Positions 1 to 10,712 of a stretch of DNA of 64,000 nucleotides are shown here, piece after piece (within the stretch, counting starts at the first letter, position 1; the number at the start of each line of letters is the position of its first letter). This DNA comes from Oegoconia quadripuncta (lineage: Eukaryota > Arthropoda > Insecta > Lepidoptera > Autostichidae). Below the pieces are notes generated by a model. That model had not been told where the DNA came from. It made no database searches and saw only the letters and a program-made list of their open reading frames with translations. The position numbers and the translations under genes are program-made. The DNA lies in the NCBI GenBank assembly GCA_949316235.1, contig OX438759.1:10987118-11051117 (forward strand). The letters are read 5' to 3'.

Positions 1-1139
1 ACAATGATAATTCGAGACAGAACAATACAAAAGAAATCAACATAAAAGACTTCTGTAGGTAGCCAGTGTCACTTTCCTAATATCTTAACTGACTAATCGA
101 CAGTTTCCCCCTGGACCCCAAGTTTAACTCTCATCGTTCCCTTAATCTTTCCGAACGTATCTTTTGGTTCGGAAACACCCACAGAGCCCGCACGTAAATA
201 ATTAACGATAAACCCCTGTCACCCGTACAAGTGTGGTACAAAACCGCAAGTGTCAACTGAACCGTAAAGAAGCACTTAAAACCTATTAGCAATACCGCCT
301 AACTGTCGGTCGTTCGGCCTTAGCGCGCTTGGCCGTAAAATCAATTAGTTTTAGACTAATCACCCGAGAGGAAGGGTCACTGCCATCACAGGTCATCGGG
401 TGAATAATTTGCCAAAGGGTTGGCATGGCTGACCCGCTGCGGGTTTTGCATGCATGATTATTATTGTGGCGAAATACGATTAGTTTCGAATTTCGTAGTG
501 TTTATTACGCTCGCCTAGCGCTGGGTCGTGTTTATGTAAAATTGAAGTGGCGGTCGAAATAAGCGGGTTACTTGAATATAAATGTAACTTACCTTCGTTT
601 ATATTTTAAAATATTTGGCTATTTACCAAGATAGCCCGTTCCTGTTAATTCAAAATTGTTTACAAATTTTTCGTAGCACAGTAGCGACCAAACTCCGAAT
701 TTATTATAACTTTTTTTAATAATTACTAATTTTTTTGTGATAGTGAAACAGTTAAATGTTTTAGAAGAAGTAGTCTTGCGAAAGTAGACTCTTGCGCAGT
801 TAGTGTTTCTTGTCAATTTTCTTTGAAACGACGACATATTGGAAATGTTAGCGTCAGAATCCTCCCCCAAAGAAACAGAAACATGGTATCAAAAAATTTC
901 TCTTAAATGTATAGTATAGTTTTTAACGAACCTATGGTATAAGCTAGCTCCAGCGGGTTAGCGCGGGGTTGTATCCGGGAAGTGGCGATTAATTGTTTAA
1001 CTATGCGTCGCCTTAACCCTTTCGCGCCTAGATTTCACACAACATGTCACCATGCCATCGATTTGAATTGACACATAAGATACATAAAGTCATGACCTTT
1101 ATCCCAAAACAGATATCGCAAATATTAGCGTTTGGGTGT
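1..1139. other. No gene recognised
   Basis: AT-rich sequence with only short chance open frames. No splice-supported exon, RNA gene or clear mobile element was recognised. Confidence 0.5.
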
Positions 1140-1500
1140 TTAAAAGATTCAGGCTTTTTTATTATGATTAACTGGATACGCGTTTGACTACAATCGTACC
1201 TGCTGAAAAGTGACGATGTGGCCGAAGATGGAGAGCGCGATCTCAGTAGATGCATTCACCCTGTTCTTGAAGATCCCAAGGTTGTAGGATTCAGGAAAGA
1301 CTGACACCGGAAGGGAGTTCCGTGCCTTGGCTGTTTGCATTATGAACGAAGAGTTGAACAGCTCAGTGCGAATATGTTGACTACATACGTTACTTGAAAC
1401 ATCATCCAATTCCAAATATACAGAAATGCCTCCGTAGTCCATCGCCGTTAAAATGGGCAAGTCTATAGATGTTATTGGTGTAAAGTTAGTCATCTTTTGC
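1140..1500 (-). pseudogene. LINE 3' fragment: C-terminal end of ORF2
   Basis: A 101-codon minus-strand frame (1188-1493) contains TAKARNSLPVSVFPESYNLG, followed by a short Phe-Lys-x-Arg-Val-Asn segment. This resembles the last part of ORF2 of insect jockey/CR1-like non-LTR retrotransposons, where an NSLP-x-SVFP block lies just before the stop (family knowledge). No reverse transcriptase motif is present, so this is a 5'-truncated copy. Its downstream end (1145-1215, minus strand) matches a second copy at 16690-16870, which supports a repeat rather than a host exon. The exact clade cannot be assigned from so short a piece. Confidence 0.7.
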
Positions 1501-1998
1501 GATAACCGCTGGAAGAAACGGGTTGGGATATTCTTTTTACGTGCCGAAACAACACAACACCTTTTATATCAGACTGTCGTGGCTAGCGCTAAAATCTGTT
1601 GCCATCACCGGCGAAACGGTTAATTATTATCATAATTTAAATTGAGCCCTGATTTGTTTAACTTACTATGAAAGTGAAGGTCAACCTTCATTGTTCTTTG
1701 AGAAATCGAAACGCTTTACTCCACATTGTTCACAGGTATGTTTTTTCCAATGTTTGTAGTCATGATATTACACATATTAGAATTTCCCAGATTTTTCCTA
1801 AAACAATTTAAGGAAGGATAAGGAAACGTTTCAGCACGTCATGTTAATTTTTTTTCTGGAACAAATTTTTTGGTACTTATGTACATTTTTAAAGAAATTT
1901 GCACTTTTCTTATGATACAATTTTAATTTGACCTTACACCTCTGGGGCCCATAAAATGCCCTAAAATAGTAAACTATATGTGGCTCTGGAAACTTAAA

Positions 1999-2062
1999 CA
2001 ATACATTGCGATACGAGACGATACGATACAATACAATACATTACATTACAATTCGATACTCT
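1999..2062. repeat. Degenerate GATAC/AATAC microsatellite
   Basis: Irregular tandem pentamers of the GATAC, AATAC and TTACA types run for about 60 bp. An open frame crossing it is low-complexity and not a gene. Confidence 0.75.
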
Positions 2063-2096
2063 TATTATCCAGTTCCAAAGCAAATCCTCCTATGGG

Positions 2097-2240
2097 GACT
2101 AGATGACGGACAAAGTATACATAAATATTTATATAATCATCCTAGATACATACGATTAATCACACAAACATTTACCCCTAGCGGGATTCGAACCAGCAAC
2201 CGTTGGTTTTGACGATATGGTAGTGACTCACTACACAGTT
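2097..2240 (-). mobile_element. tRNA-derived SINE, family A, partial copy
   Basis: On the minus strand the copy has a B-box-like GGTTCGAATCCCGCTAGGGG followed by the family-A body. The A-box side is degraded (2215-2240), and the tail stops near the ACTAGATGA motif. The best copy is at 15244-15475. Confidence 0.7.
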
Positions 2241-2284
2241 TCTTACAGCGTGCTTGTATATGAGAATCAGATTCGGTTAGCTTG

Positions 2285-2557
2285 GATAATAATAATAATA
2301 ATAAATAAAGTCTATGCACAAACACACAGCGCCATCTAGGTCCACAGTAAGCATCTAGGCTTGTGTTATGGATACTAGATGGTTGATAAACTACAGAAAT
2401 ACATTTTTTTTTGTAAATAAATACATGTATAAATGAAAAACATCCATAACTCGGGAACACATTCATCATACAAGCATATGCCCCTAGCGGGATTCGAACC
2501 TGCGACCATTTGGAGTAGTAGCAGAGTTTCTAACCACTACACCAAACAGGTCGTCGA
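2285..2557 (-). mobile_element. tRNA-derived SINE, family B
   Basis: The minus strand reads from a GACCTGTTTGGTGTAGTGG tRNA-like head through a B box (GGTTCGAATCCCGC) to a tail carrying the ATGGCGCTGTG block, then a TAT-type run. It shares head and tail blocks with the plus-strand copy at 12960-13205. Body sequence between the head and ATGGCGCTGTG differs from family A, so I treat it as a separate family or subfamily. Confidence 0.7.
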
Positions 2558-2959
2558 TCGTCGTTGGATACATCTAGAAATTTAAACAATCTATCAATTT
2601 TAAATCGCACGACATAATCCGTACAGTAGCGCAATGTAATAGTATAACAAAGGCAGAGGGGCTGTCATATAGCCGCAGTAGAGCCAAAGGGCAGAGGGCT
2701 AGCTCTCTCGAGAAGACAGAAGTGTGCTTCACTCCGGCGTGTGGCTAAAACACTCGACAAGTCCGAAGCTCCCGATCCTAAAGTCTAGTTCGATCAAGCA
2801 CCCTTCATTTCAGCAACTATTTGACTAAACTCAGATTCTAAAGTGCAACTGGTAGAGAATTTCCACCAAGTACTTATGCAGTTGCTTTAGGTTAAAGCAG
2901 ATAATGGGCACTAGAATTGAAAACAAGTGGAAATTACCAACAACAATGAGAGGTATGAA

Positions 2960-3600
2960 ACCGAGCGAGCAGCTTAGGAAGGGATCAAGTATATGCTACT
3001 TTCTATATTACCAAAGAATATACATACATTCCCTCAATACTCGACACAAATATAAACTATCCCTGTCTACGTTCAGACTTCAAAAGACAAATAAGTCGTA
3101 CTTGGGGAACTGTGTCCGTTTTTATAACAAAATCCCATTAAATATATTGGAGCTCACGCAACGACAATTTAAAAATAAAATCAAAAGTACCCTTATTAGA
3201 AAGGCCTATTATAGTATACATGATTACTTGGAAGATAGAGATGCCTGGCTTCAGTAGTGTATTTTGTATCTGTCAATGCCACTATACAGCAGCAAGATGT
3301 CATTTTTAAATATAAGACAATATCGCCACATAGCATCTGTCATAGCTTTAAGGAAATTGACAATGCCTATTTACAGCAGCTATTAGCCTTAAGGAAATTG
3401 ACCATGCCCATACAGCAGCTACTTATTATGCAGACTGACAATGCCTCTTTACAGCAGCTACATTTATTAGTTAAAAATTAATGTACTTTCGCCTTTACAT
3501 TTAATTAGGTATACCTTTAAAATTAATTTATTGTATTGAAATGGACTTGTCCAAGTGCGCGGAAGACGCCTATGGAAAAAATAAATGAGTATGATAATGT
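2960..3600 (+). pseudogene. CR1-like LINE, 3' end with ORF2 C-terminus
   Basis: The open frame to 3257 ends with segments alignable to the last 75 residues of the full-length element at 39.6-44.2 kb: SLNTRHKYKL versus NLNTRNKNKI, VRFYNKIP versus IRFYNKIP, and YYSIHDYLEDRDAW versus YYRIDDYLGDKEVW. About half the aligned residues agree by eye, so this is a related but different family. The first part of the frame (about 2904-3000) has no counterpart and is probably flanking sequence. After the TAG come a minisatellite and an AATAAATGA-type end. The copy lacks everything upstream of the C-terminus. Confidence 0.8.
3270..3470 (+). repeat. Imperfect minisatellite in the LINE 3' UTR
   Basis: Four imperfect units begin at 3270, 3357, 3398 and 3434. 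Each has a TGACAATGCC-like block followed by TTACAGCAGCTA. They sit just after the ORF2 stop of the CR1-like fragment. Spacing is irregular (87, 41 and 36 bp), with partial copies of the linker AAGGAAATTGA. Confidence 0.75.
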
Positions 3601-3849
3601 CGCCAAACGATGTCAAATGAGCAGTGCGAAAAGGAAAGGTCACATGGTCAATTTTTCAGAAAAGATAAACTTTTGATTAAAAAAACCGGCCAAGCGCGTG
3701 TCGCACCACGCGCAGTGTAGGGTTCCGTACTTGCCCTCAAAATATGCGGATATAAATATAAATCCCCCCTATAAAGGGGGGCTTTTTGTTGTTTAAATAA
3801 CTTGTAAAATCTACCTAACCGTAATGGTTTTCTTTTAACTTCATTGGTA

Positions 3850-4822
3850 TACAGGGCGTCCCAAAGTTATGGGACATGAAGGGGAAGTACCTTAAATATC
3901 GTAGATAGTGAATTTTGCTCAAAGAAGACTTTATGTTATTTTTAAAAGTTAGTAATTCTGCATTCATAGATTTTCTAAAAATTATTTGCTTCGGCTGGGA
4001 ATCGAACCGACTCAAATGTGAAAAAAAAAACACCCTACTTTTATGATGCCAATCGAAAGAATAGCTAAAAAATAATAACTCTGCCTAAGTAACATAGTAT
4101 TTTAAAAGAAAGGAACAACATAAAATGATTGAGTCAAATTTCAAGAAAGTTATTTATTGCCGACGACGTTCGAAAAGTAGCGATATTATCATTCCAAAGA
4201 TAGCATTGATTATTCGTAAATAAGTACCCACTTCATAAAATAGGTACTAACATAGTTTTCCTTATTATAAGTGCACGTGTAGATGAAATAAGTGAAAGAT
4301 ATGCTATACAAAAAGCGATACGAGAACGTAGGCGAGTTGCAAACAGAATTGTGCCATATCACATCGAGTGTTCACCATAAAATGATTAGAAAATCAACAG
4401 GCAGCGGGCTCATTAAAAGATTGGCGATTTGCGTAAGACAAGAGGGATCACATTTTGAGCATTTAATTAATTAATTTACAAAAAAATACCTACTTAATTG
4501 ACTACGGCAGTTTCATGTATGTTTTTTATTTGATTAAAATGATTAATTTCACGTTGTTCCTTTCTTTTAAAATACTATGTTACTTAGGCAGAGTTATTAT
4601 TTTTTAGCTATTCTTTCGATTGGCATCATAAAAGTAGGGTGTTTTTTTTTTCACATTTGAGTCGGTTCGATTCCCAGCCGAAGCAAATAATTTTTAGAAA
4701 ATCTATGAATGCAGAATTACTAACTTTTAAAAATAACATAAAGTCTTCTTTGAGCAAAATTCACTATCTACGATATTTAAGGTACTTCCCCTTCATGTCC
4801 CATAACTTTGGGACGCCCTGTA
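3850..4822. mobile_element. 973-bp foldback Tc1/mariner-type element with 270-bp inverted arms
   Basis: The arms 3850-4119 and 4553-4822 are inverted copies that read as near-identical, including a 62-codon frame identical in both arms. Ends are TACAGGGCGTCCC and its complement, flanked by TA on both sides, as expected for TA-targeting Tc1/mariner superfamily elements. The 433-bp centre encodes only a transposase C-terminal remnant (4292-4474). The near-identity of the arms suggests recent insertion or conversion between arms. Confidence 0.8.
4292..4474 (+). pseudogene. Transposase C-terminal remnant inside the foldback element
   Basis: Sixty codons ending RLAICVRQEGSHFEHLIN then stop. Insect Tc1/mariner-type transposases of one large group end in a similar block, with an Arg-x-Cys-Ile followed by Gly-Gly-His-Phe-Glu-His (family knowledge). 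The upstream VGELQTEL...MIRKST part also fits that C-terminal region. The catalytic DDE/D core is absent. The position between two transposon arms supports the call. The element is presumably non-autonomous. Confidence 0.6.
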
Positions 4823-4955
4823 TACTACTGCCGTGTATTTTTTTACGTATCCAAAACCAACCGTTTTTAACTTATAGACGCGGACGACGGGGACGACGAC
4901 GACGACACGAGACTCTATTATAACTTATTTTTTCTTAAACGGATCCCTAAATCGA

Positions 4956-4992
4956 AAAACTGTTTAAGATAGAGGTTATCTTAAACAGTTTT
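4956..4992. other. Perfect 16-bp hairpin
   Basis: Arms 4956-4971 and 4977-4992 are exact complements around a 5-nt loop. The sequence lies inside the composite repeat cluster and has no adjacent gene. It is probably part of a decayed transposon. Confidence 0.7.
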
Positions 4993-5132
4993 ACGAATTA
5001 AGGAATATTTTTGAACGACCTATCCAACCCCATCCCACGCGATGGGGTACAGAAATAAAACAAAATTCTTCCCCACTTTCAGTATAGAGGGTACATACAT
5101 ACATAATCCCTCGCCTGTTTGCCGTACACTTT

Positions 5133-5604
5133 CAGACACTTACACCAATAATCTAGTCCCAAACTAAGCAAAGCTTGTACTATCGATACTAGATAAGGGA
5201 TAATCTTACATAAATATTTATACAGGGTGACTGGAAATTAGTGGCGGAACCGTTAATGGGTGATAGAATGAGGGAATTTCAGTCAATATTACTACGAGAC
5301 CTACTGTCCTAAAGTTAATCCTTTCCAAGATATTCCTACTTAATTTTTTTTACAAAAATTCCTACTTAGAATCTTAAAATAGCTATAAATCCTAAAAATT
5401 GATCTTTCTGACCCATTTTTTTTTTGTTTTGCAACAATTTTGGAATATGTTTGTTGCAAAACAAAAAAAAAATGGGTAAACATCCATGACTCGGGAATAA
5501 ATGTTCGTATTCATCACACAAACATTTACTCCTATAACGGGGTTCGTACCCGCAACCATTGGTTTCGCTGATAGGGTCACTTTCCACTACACCAATCGGT
5601 CGTC
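5133..5604 (-). mobile_element. Family A SINE split by a later insertion
   Basis: Compared with the uninterrupted copy at 50414-50632, the tail half (5133-5222) and the tRNA-like head half (5476-5604) are separated by about 253 bp. The break falls at a TATA within AAATATTTATA. A family-A head with TTGGTGTAGTGG and B-box-like sequence is visible on the minus strand. Confidence 0.8.
5223..5475. mobile_element. 253-bp insertion with a terminal 26-bp-arm hairpin
   Basis: The inserted piece starts CAGGGTGACTGGAAAT and is flanked by TA, resembling TACAGGGTG-type ends. At its other end, 5411-5436 and 5452-5477 are perfect 26-nt complements, each with a 10-nt homopolymer, around a 15-nt spacer. The two ends are not inverted repeats of each other, so it may be a truncated or rearranged element. 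Helitron 3' ends also carry hairpins, but no CTRR end is present. Confidence 0.55.
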
Positions 5605-5805
5605 GAATAATATACGATTTATATACAATACCCATGCTTAAACTTTTTATTACTAAAAACCTCTTGAACTAGCCTCGGACAGACGACAGACATACAGAAG
5701 AACATGTCGAAACTATAAGGGTTCCTTGTTGACTAAGGAACCCTAAAAAACGATCGTTTTGTTTTTCTACACACGTTTATTTAATTCAAATAATTCATTA
5801 TTTTC

Positions 5806-5867
5806 TCATATACGAGGGAAGGCTTATATCCCTGCAGTGAGATGTTTACGGGCTGCTGATGATGATT
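5806..5867 (+). mobile_element. Family C SINE 3' fragment
   Basis: Carries the family C end block: CGAGGGAAGG, then ATATCCCTGCAGTG, then GTTTACGGGCTG, and a GATGATGATT tail. Only the last 60 bp remain. Fuller copies are at 26521 and 45764. Confidence 0.75.
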
Positions 5868-8385
5868 AATTTATTCAATGAAAAATCTGTTTTGTTGAAT
5901 TTATAAGTTGTAATATATTAAAAAGAATCGTCCATCAACGGTGTAATACAGATTTTTGATATTTTAGCAAGGAAATCATTTTACTAGTGGCACTTGTGCT
6001 CAAGGTCAATTGACTCTCAATTGAGAGCAGGAAAACCCAATATGTCCATATTATTTTATAGTCTGTGAAATTTTCACCACAAAATTACACTCGATCATTT
6101 TGTCAACAAAATTCAGCCAGTTTAATATTACAATTTTGCTTCATTTACGAGAGGCTGGGACTGATCTCTAGGGGTATTAATATTTAAAACGACATTCAGT
6201 CGACCAGTAAACGATTCCTTGAGGAAAACCTTACTACACAAATACAAACCTATAAATAAAATAAATAAGCGTACCTACACTCGTATTTAATGTAAAGATT
6301 TTTGGTACAGATATATTAATAAATTTCATCTGATTTAATGAGATTTGTTGACATGTACATAAAGATGAATTTTTATATTAGTCATAGGTACTCATAATAT
6401 AATGTTAAGGAAAATGTTGAGATATAAAAGGACCGACTGTACAACATATTACGAAGGCCGTAAGGAGATAATTGAAGTCATAAGTTTAAACCTATCTAAT
6501 AGTAGTAGTTTACTATAATATAATTTCTGTAATAATGCTGTTGATTCTATGTAAATAAGTAAATAAAATGAAAAAATAAACCAAATATTACAAGCTTCTA
6601 ATTAGCTTGCAAAGTTCGTTTTTGTCCGATTCAAAATTTACAAACCATTTTTCAACCACTTGCTGGTATCTGATTGATGGCTATGTTATGTAAGTTCGAT
6701 GACAATGCAATATTATGGTACCATCGAGTTGATCTGATGATGGAGCCAGGATGTAAGGTAAGATAGTCGAGATTTGGGCCATGACCACTTACCATTATAC
6801 ATGACGACGAGGGTCAGAAGATTGCCACTAGAGCTCCTTGATGGCGTATTAAAAGCTTGTTTTTAATGTATTTTTAATGTAGAACTTATTTATTTAAAAA
6901 CTGAAACAAACATGTTACCAGATCGCTAAATCCAAAAATGTCATAACAGTCTGTTATGCGATGATAAGCATATACCACCCATCTTTTAATCGTGAAATTC
7001 GCAGAGAACGCTGTTCGCCAAAAGATGGAGAAATTGCATCTTTAACTTCCGCATCAAATGAGACAGGCGGTGGTATCGGACACTTATGAACATTATTAAG
7101 CACCTTAATAAATTTACCACGTTCAATTTTAAAGGTTGTTTTACTGTTTCCGAACGTGGTTATAATAGACTACAGCTAATCCATTTCAACGTTGCCATAC
7201 ATTTTCGCTAAATAGTGTAAATAGTCAGACTAAATAGTCTGCAGGTGTCTGCATCAACGACATTCATCCTATATTCATCTCATGAATGATTGTTTGGGAT
7301 ATTTCTGACCACCCCATTTGGGATAAAGGTCGTGACGTTATGCATGTAAAATGTTTCCCATTACTCTATGGATATATGTGGTCTGTGGTGCTAAGCAACT
7401 GGGTTTCGTGAGTTGCGCACTAGCCCTCCATGCTCATGTAGAGATGAGTCAATAAATCACAATTTAGGACACACGCAGGAATGAATGGGTTAGTCCCAGT
7501 GAGGCCTCTACTAATTTTAAATGTAGAACCTATTTCACTGCTCTCCCCAAACTGCTATTTTAATAGACTACTGTCCATCGAGGGTTTCCTGATGAACATA
7601 GGTCTTCCTTATTTTTACCACAATCTCTGTTCCAGTGCAGTATCTCTCCACTCTTCGTCGCGCCCTCGCTTTTTGGACGCGCCTGCTTTCCGGTGGCAAC
7701 CAATCTATCCATATCCGATCCAAGCTTGCAATAGTAACGTAGGACACCGTCTACTTTAAGTGGGACCCTTATTAGATTGATTCTGTTAATCCTTGGTTAC
7801 AGGAGTTACAATATGGAGGCAGGATTGCCTATTAGTGCTCTTTTAAATAAAAAAATCGCATTTTGGAGAACCCGCGAGAACCCATGGCTTAGACCATAAT
7901 TTTAAGGTTAGTTAAATTTTTCGCTACAAAGAGAATTGCATTAATAGAAAAGGTACCTCCATGGCGAAAACTATATTACACGACATATTTATAGTCTTTG
8001 CAAACTTTGTCAGGAGCCGACGCGGTCCTGGGAGAACTTTTAATTGTTTTACCATTTCATAAGATGGAAGCCGGCCAAACTTGCACGATTCATGAATTTA
8101 TTCCATCCACTTCTAGATAACTAATTTTACGAAGCTGTTACGAAGTGTCTAACGAGTTCTCTCGGCCCAAAAAATTCGGGAGATGATGGATCTGGAAAAC
8201 GGTAGGCGTGATATGTAAGGTCCCAGAAGATTGGACGTCATTTGTTTTTACATGTAGTTCGGAGGTCGGACTTGTTCTAGAAATGTTGATAGTATATCGT
8301 CAGAGTGATATAATACCAAGTTTTAATTCGATTCAATAATTAGAAGTAGATGAAAATTCACTTCCAAGATTTCTCAGTTACTTAT
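5868..8385. other. No gene recognised
   Basis: About 2.5 kb without a supportable gene. A 92-codon plus-strand frame (7481-7759) shows no recognisable domain. The block TGACCACC...ATAAAGGTCGTGA at about 7306-7336 recurs near 14676-14706, so at least part of this stretch is dispersed repeat. Confidence 0.5.
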
Positions 8386-8525
8386 TTATTTCATCATCAT
8401 CATATCACCCGACAGACGTCCACTGCTGGACAAAGGCCTCCACCAACTCCACAAAGATCGGTCCTGCGGTGCCCGCATTCAGTGGTAACCCGCGATCTTT
8501 ACCAAATCGTCGATCTTTATTTTTT
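8386..8525 (-). pseudogene. RTE-type LINE 3' end
   Basis: The minus strand encodes DDLVKIAGYH, a stop, then MRAPQDRSLW, and ends in an ATG/GAT-repeat tail (8388-8402). These blocks correspond to the WTDDL...AGSRWM-RAAQDR region at the end of lepidopteran RTE ORF2. The copy is interrupted by a stop and is 5' truncated. Confidence 0.7.
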
Positions 8526-9105
8526 TTATAAGGCTTTTATCATTAAATCGATTACAGTTTTATCGTATAGCCTAGTAATAAAAACTTAAATTTATATGTA
8601 TACAGTACTACGACTACAGTGTGGTGTTTCAGCGTTTTCTTTCTAAATATAAACGAAATCTTTAAAATAAGACTATACGAAGGCAATATTTCTTAAATAA
8701 ATACTAAATTAGCGTTATGCCATCATAAAACGTCCAATTTATTCGTTTTTTTGATCATGTCACTAAAAAATTAGCTATGGTAAAGTTTGTATTTCAATAA
8801 TATTATTTTTTTTGCAGCGCAAATGTCAAAGGGATTTCACCCATTGATAATGAAAAACACGAGAATGATAGCAATTTTTAATAATAATCGCAGCGGCTTT
8901 TCTGGTCCCAACTTTCAGAAGCTAGGAGTTTCAATAAATAAATAAATAATAAATATCTTCGGATATACACACAATGCCATCTTGTTCCACATTAAGCTTA
9001 ATGTCTCTAAAACTAACACCCGTTAGGCGATATCAAGTTACACATTCCTGCAAAAGGTGAGAAAATGCAGAATAAAATCGTGATCATGTAGCTTGCTGAC
9101 AAGGT

Positions 9106-9416
9106 TTAGGTATAGGTATACTGCATACAGAAACCTAATGCGCAACCTTCAACATACACAGAAGCTTCCATCGAATTATGATCTGGAGGGGGCTCGTATG
9201 GAAGTCGTGGAGAGAACATATCTAGTGCTACACGGAAACCGATATACTTGTATGGTGTCACATCACAAACATATGGTGCATCTTCTGTGATGCCCTGCGT
9301 GTCCCGACACTTGTACGCTACAGGATCTCTACGATGCCACAAATAATGGCATATGCGTGATCGCGTTCTCGTCCTCGAGAATTTGATGTTTTGCCATCGA
9401 CTCGCTAAGAAAAAGA
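9106..9416 (-). other. Unresolved coding-like segment, probably repeat-derived
   Basis: The minus strand has a continuous frame from about 9375 to 9106, with blocks such as DAPYVCDVTPYKYIGFRV and FSPRLPYEPPPDH, and less AT bias than its surroundings. No splice sites fitting a host gene were established. The edge TTTGCCATCGACTCGCTAAG (9393-9412) recurs inverted near 57436-57450, which points to dispersed repeat. I do not recognise the family. Confidence 0.35.
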
Positions 9417-9977
9417 TTTCCTGAGATCCGACTTACATTGCACGTTTTTTAATATTTTATTTTTCTGTTGCTGGTTATTTTCATTTATTTTAATGTAATC
9501 AGTATTTCCTTTTAGATAATTGGTTAATATAAATTACGAAACATGTTAATTATAACCTTCCATCCTCTCATGTAGCATACGATGTTGATAGCTAACACTC
9601 AAGTCAGTCTTGTTAGCAGTCGTGCTTCGAGCGAGATTTCATTAAAACACCCACGCTCAGCGCTCAGTGCTCAGTTCTACAAATGTTCCATTCGCGTGCG
9701 AGCTGCCTACTATAGCGGTAATTATGAGAGATTGCGTCCACATTACGATGTTATAATGATTATTGGATTATAATTAAATGTAATATTGCGACAAATACGT
9801 GTAAATCTCATTATAGGTGGCTGACCACTGTCGGTTTTGTTTTAATAAGTAGATAAGGTTTTGTTTAAACGATCTAGCATGCAGTCCTATGGACTCCTAA
9901 TAACAGACGAGCATCTGTGAACACATCAGTAATTCTCAATCAGTTATTGGCTCGTTCTGTCAGCTTACTGCACTCTG

Positions 9978-10712
9978 ATTCGTCATCATCACATCAGCCG
10001 TAGAACGTCCACTGCTGAACATATGCATTCATACAGTTCCTGATTGAACAGTTGGAAACGGCCAGCATCCAGCGATTTCCAGTGACCTTTGTCCACCAAC
10101 TCCTACGCGGGGCTACGGTGCGTGGTCCCCACTCAAGACCTTTAATGCCCTACCAGCCATCAGTACTTCGATATGCCCTACCCACTGCCACTTCTACTAA
10201 TCCGTTGGGCTATGTCAATGACTTTTATTCGCCTACTGGATTTCTTTATTCTTAATTCGATCACGTAGTGAAACGCCGAGCATCGCCCTCTCCATAGCTT
10301 TTTGCGTGACTTTGAGCTTTCTGATGAGGCCTATAGAGACCGCGTTTCAGTGCCATAAGTCATCACCGGTACCTAACACACATTGATTAAAGACTTTCGT
10401 CTCCAAGCACTGACGTATTTTGGACGAGAAGACATTGACATCCCATTAGGCTCTCTCTCGAAGTTGGAGCTAGAGCTAGGTGGAGTAGAGCTAGAGCAAG
10501 TCGGATCTCTTGTCCTAAATAGACATACTCGCTTACTATTTCGAGAATGGAGTTCCCAACTGATATTGGTATGGGCACGACAATGGGCTTTCGCCATAAT
10601 TTTCCACTTATCCATTGTTCATCTTAAAGTCCACTTGTTGAGATACTCGAGCATAGTGCTAAGGTCTACTATCGATTCTCCTATGACTACAGTATGTTTT
10701 CTAAATTTTTAA
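9978..10712 (-). pseudogene. RTE-type LINE ORF2 3' third, decayed
   Basis: Read on the minus strand, blocks appear in the expected order for RTE ORF2: VSEYVYLGQEIRL after the reverse transcriptase, then VPVMTYGTETRSL, a MERAM-LGVSLRDR-like stretch, IDIAQRIS, and a GHWKSLDAGRFQ-like end, finishing at a GAT/CATCAT tail near 9980-9990. Frameshifts and stops occur throughout. It contains neither endonuclease nor the catalytic YADD-type box. At about 735 bp it is one of the longest RTE pieces here. Confidence 0.75.

Larger units (their letters stand above)
3680..5750. mobile_element. Composite nested insertion cluster
   Basis: The left edge reads AAAAAACCGGCCAAGCGCG followed by GGGTTCCGTAC. The right edge reads GACAGAC...AAGGGTTCC...AAGGAACCCTAAAAAA. 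These look like the two ends of one common lepidopteran interspersed repeat (family knowledge, not verified by search). Between them lie a foldback Tc1/mariner-type element (3850-4822), a GAC-repeat run (4875-4915), a hairpin (4956-4992) and a SINE that itself carries an insertion (5133-5604). Whether both edges come from one original insertion is inference. Confidence 0.5.

Noticed and set aside
2137..2469. 110-codon minus-strand frame
   Set aside because: It crosses two SINE copies and a TAA microsatellite.
3764..3790. CCCCCCT-ATAAA-GGGGGG stem followed by T run as a terminator
   Set aside because: Same reason: it lies inside an interspersed repeat, and no gene ends here.
5411..5477. Hairpin as a transcription terminator
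   Set aside because: The arms with T and A runs resemble a bacterial terminator, but the context is a eukaryotic transposon insertion.
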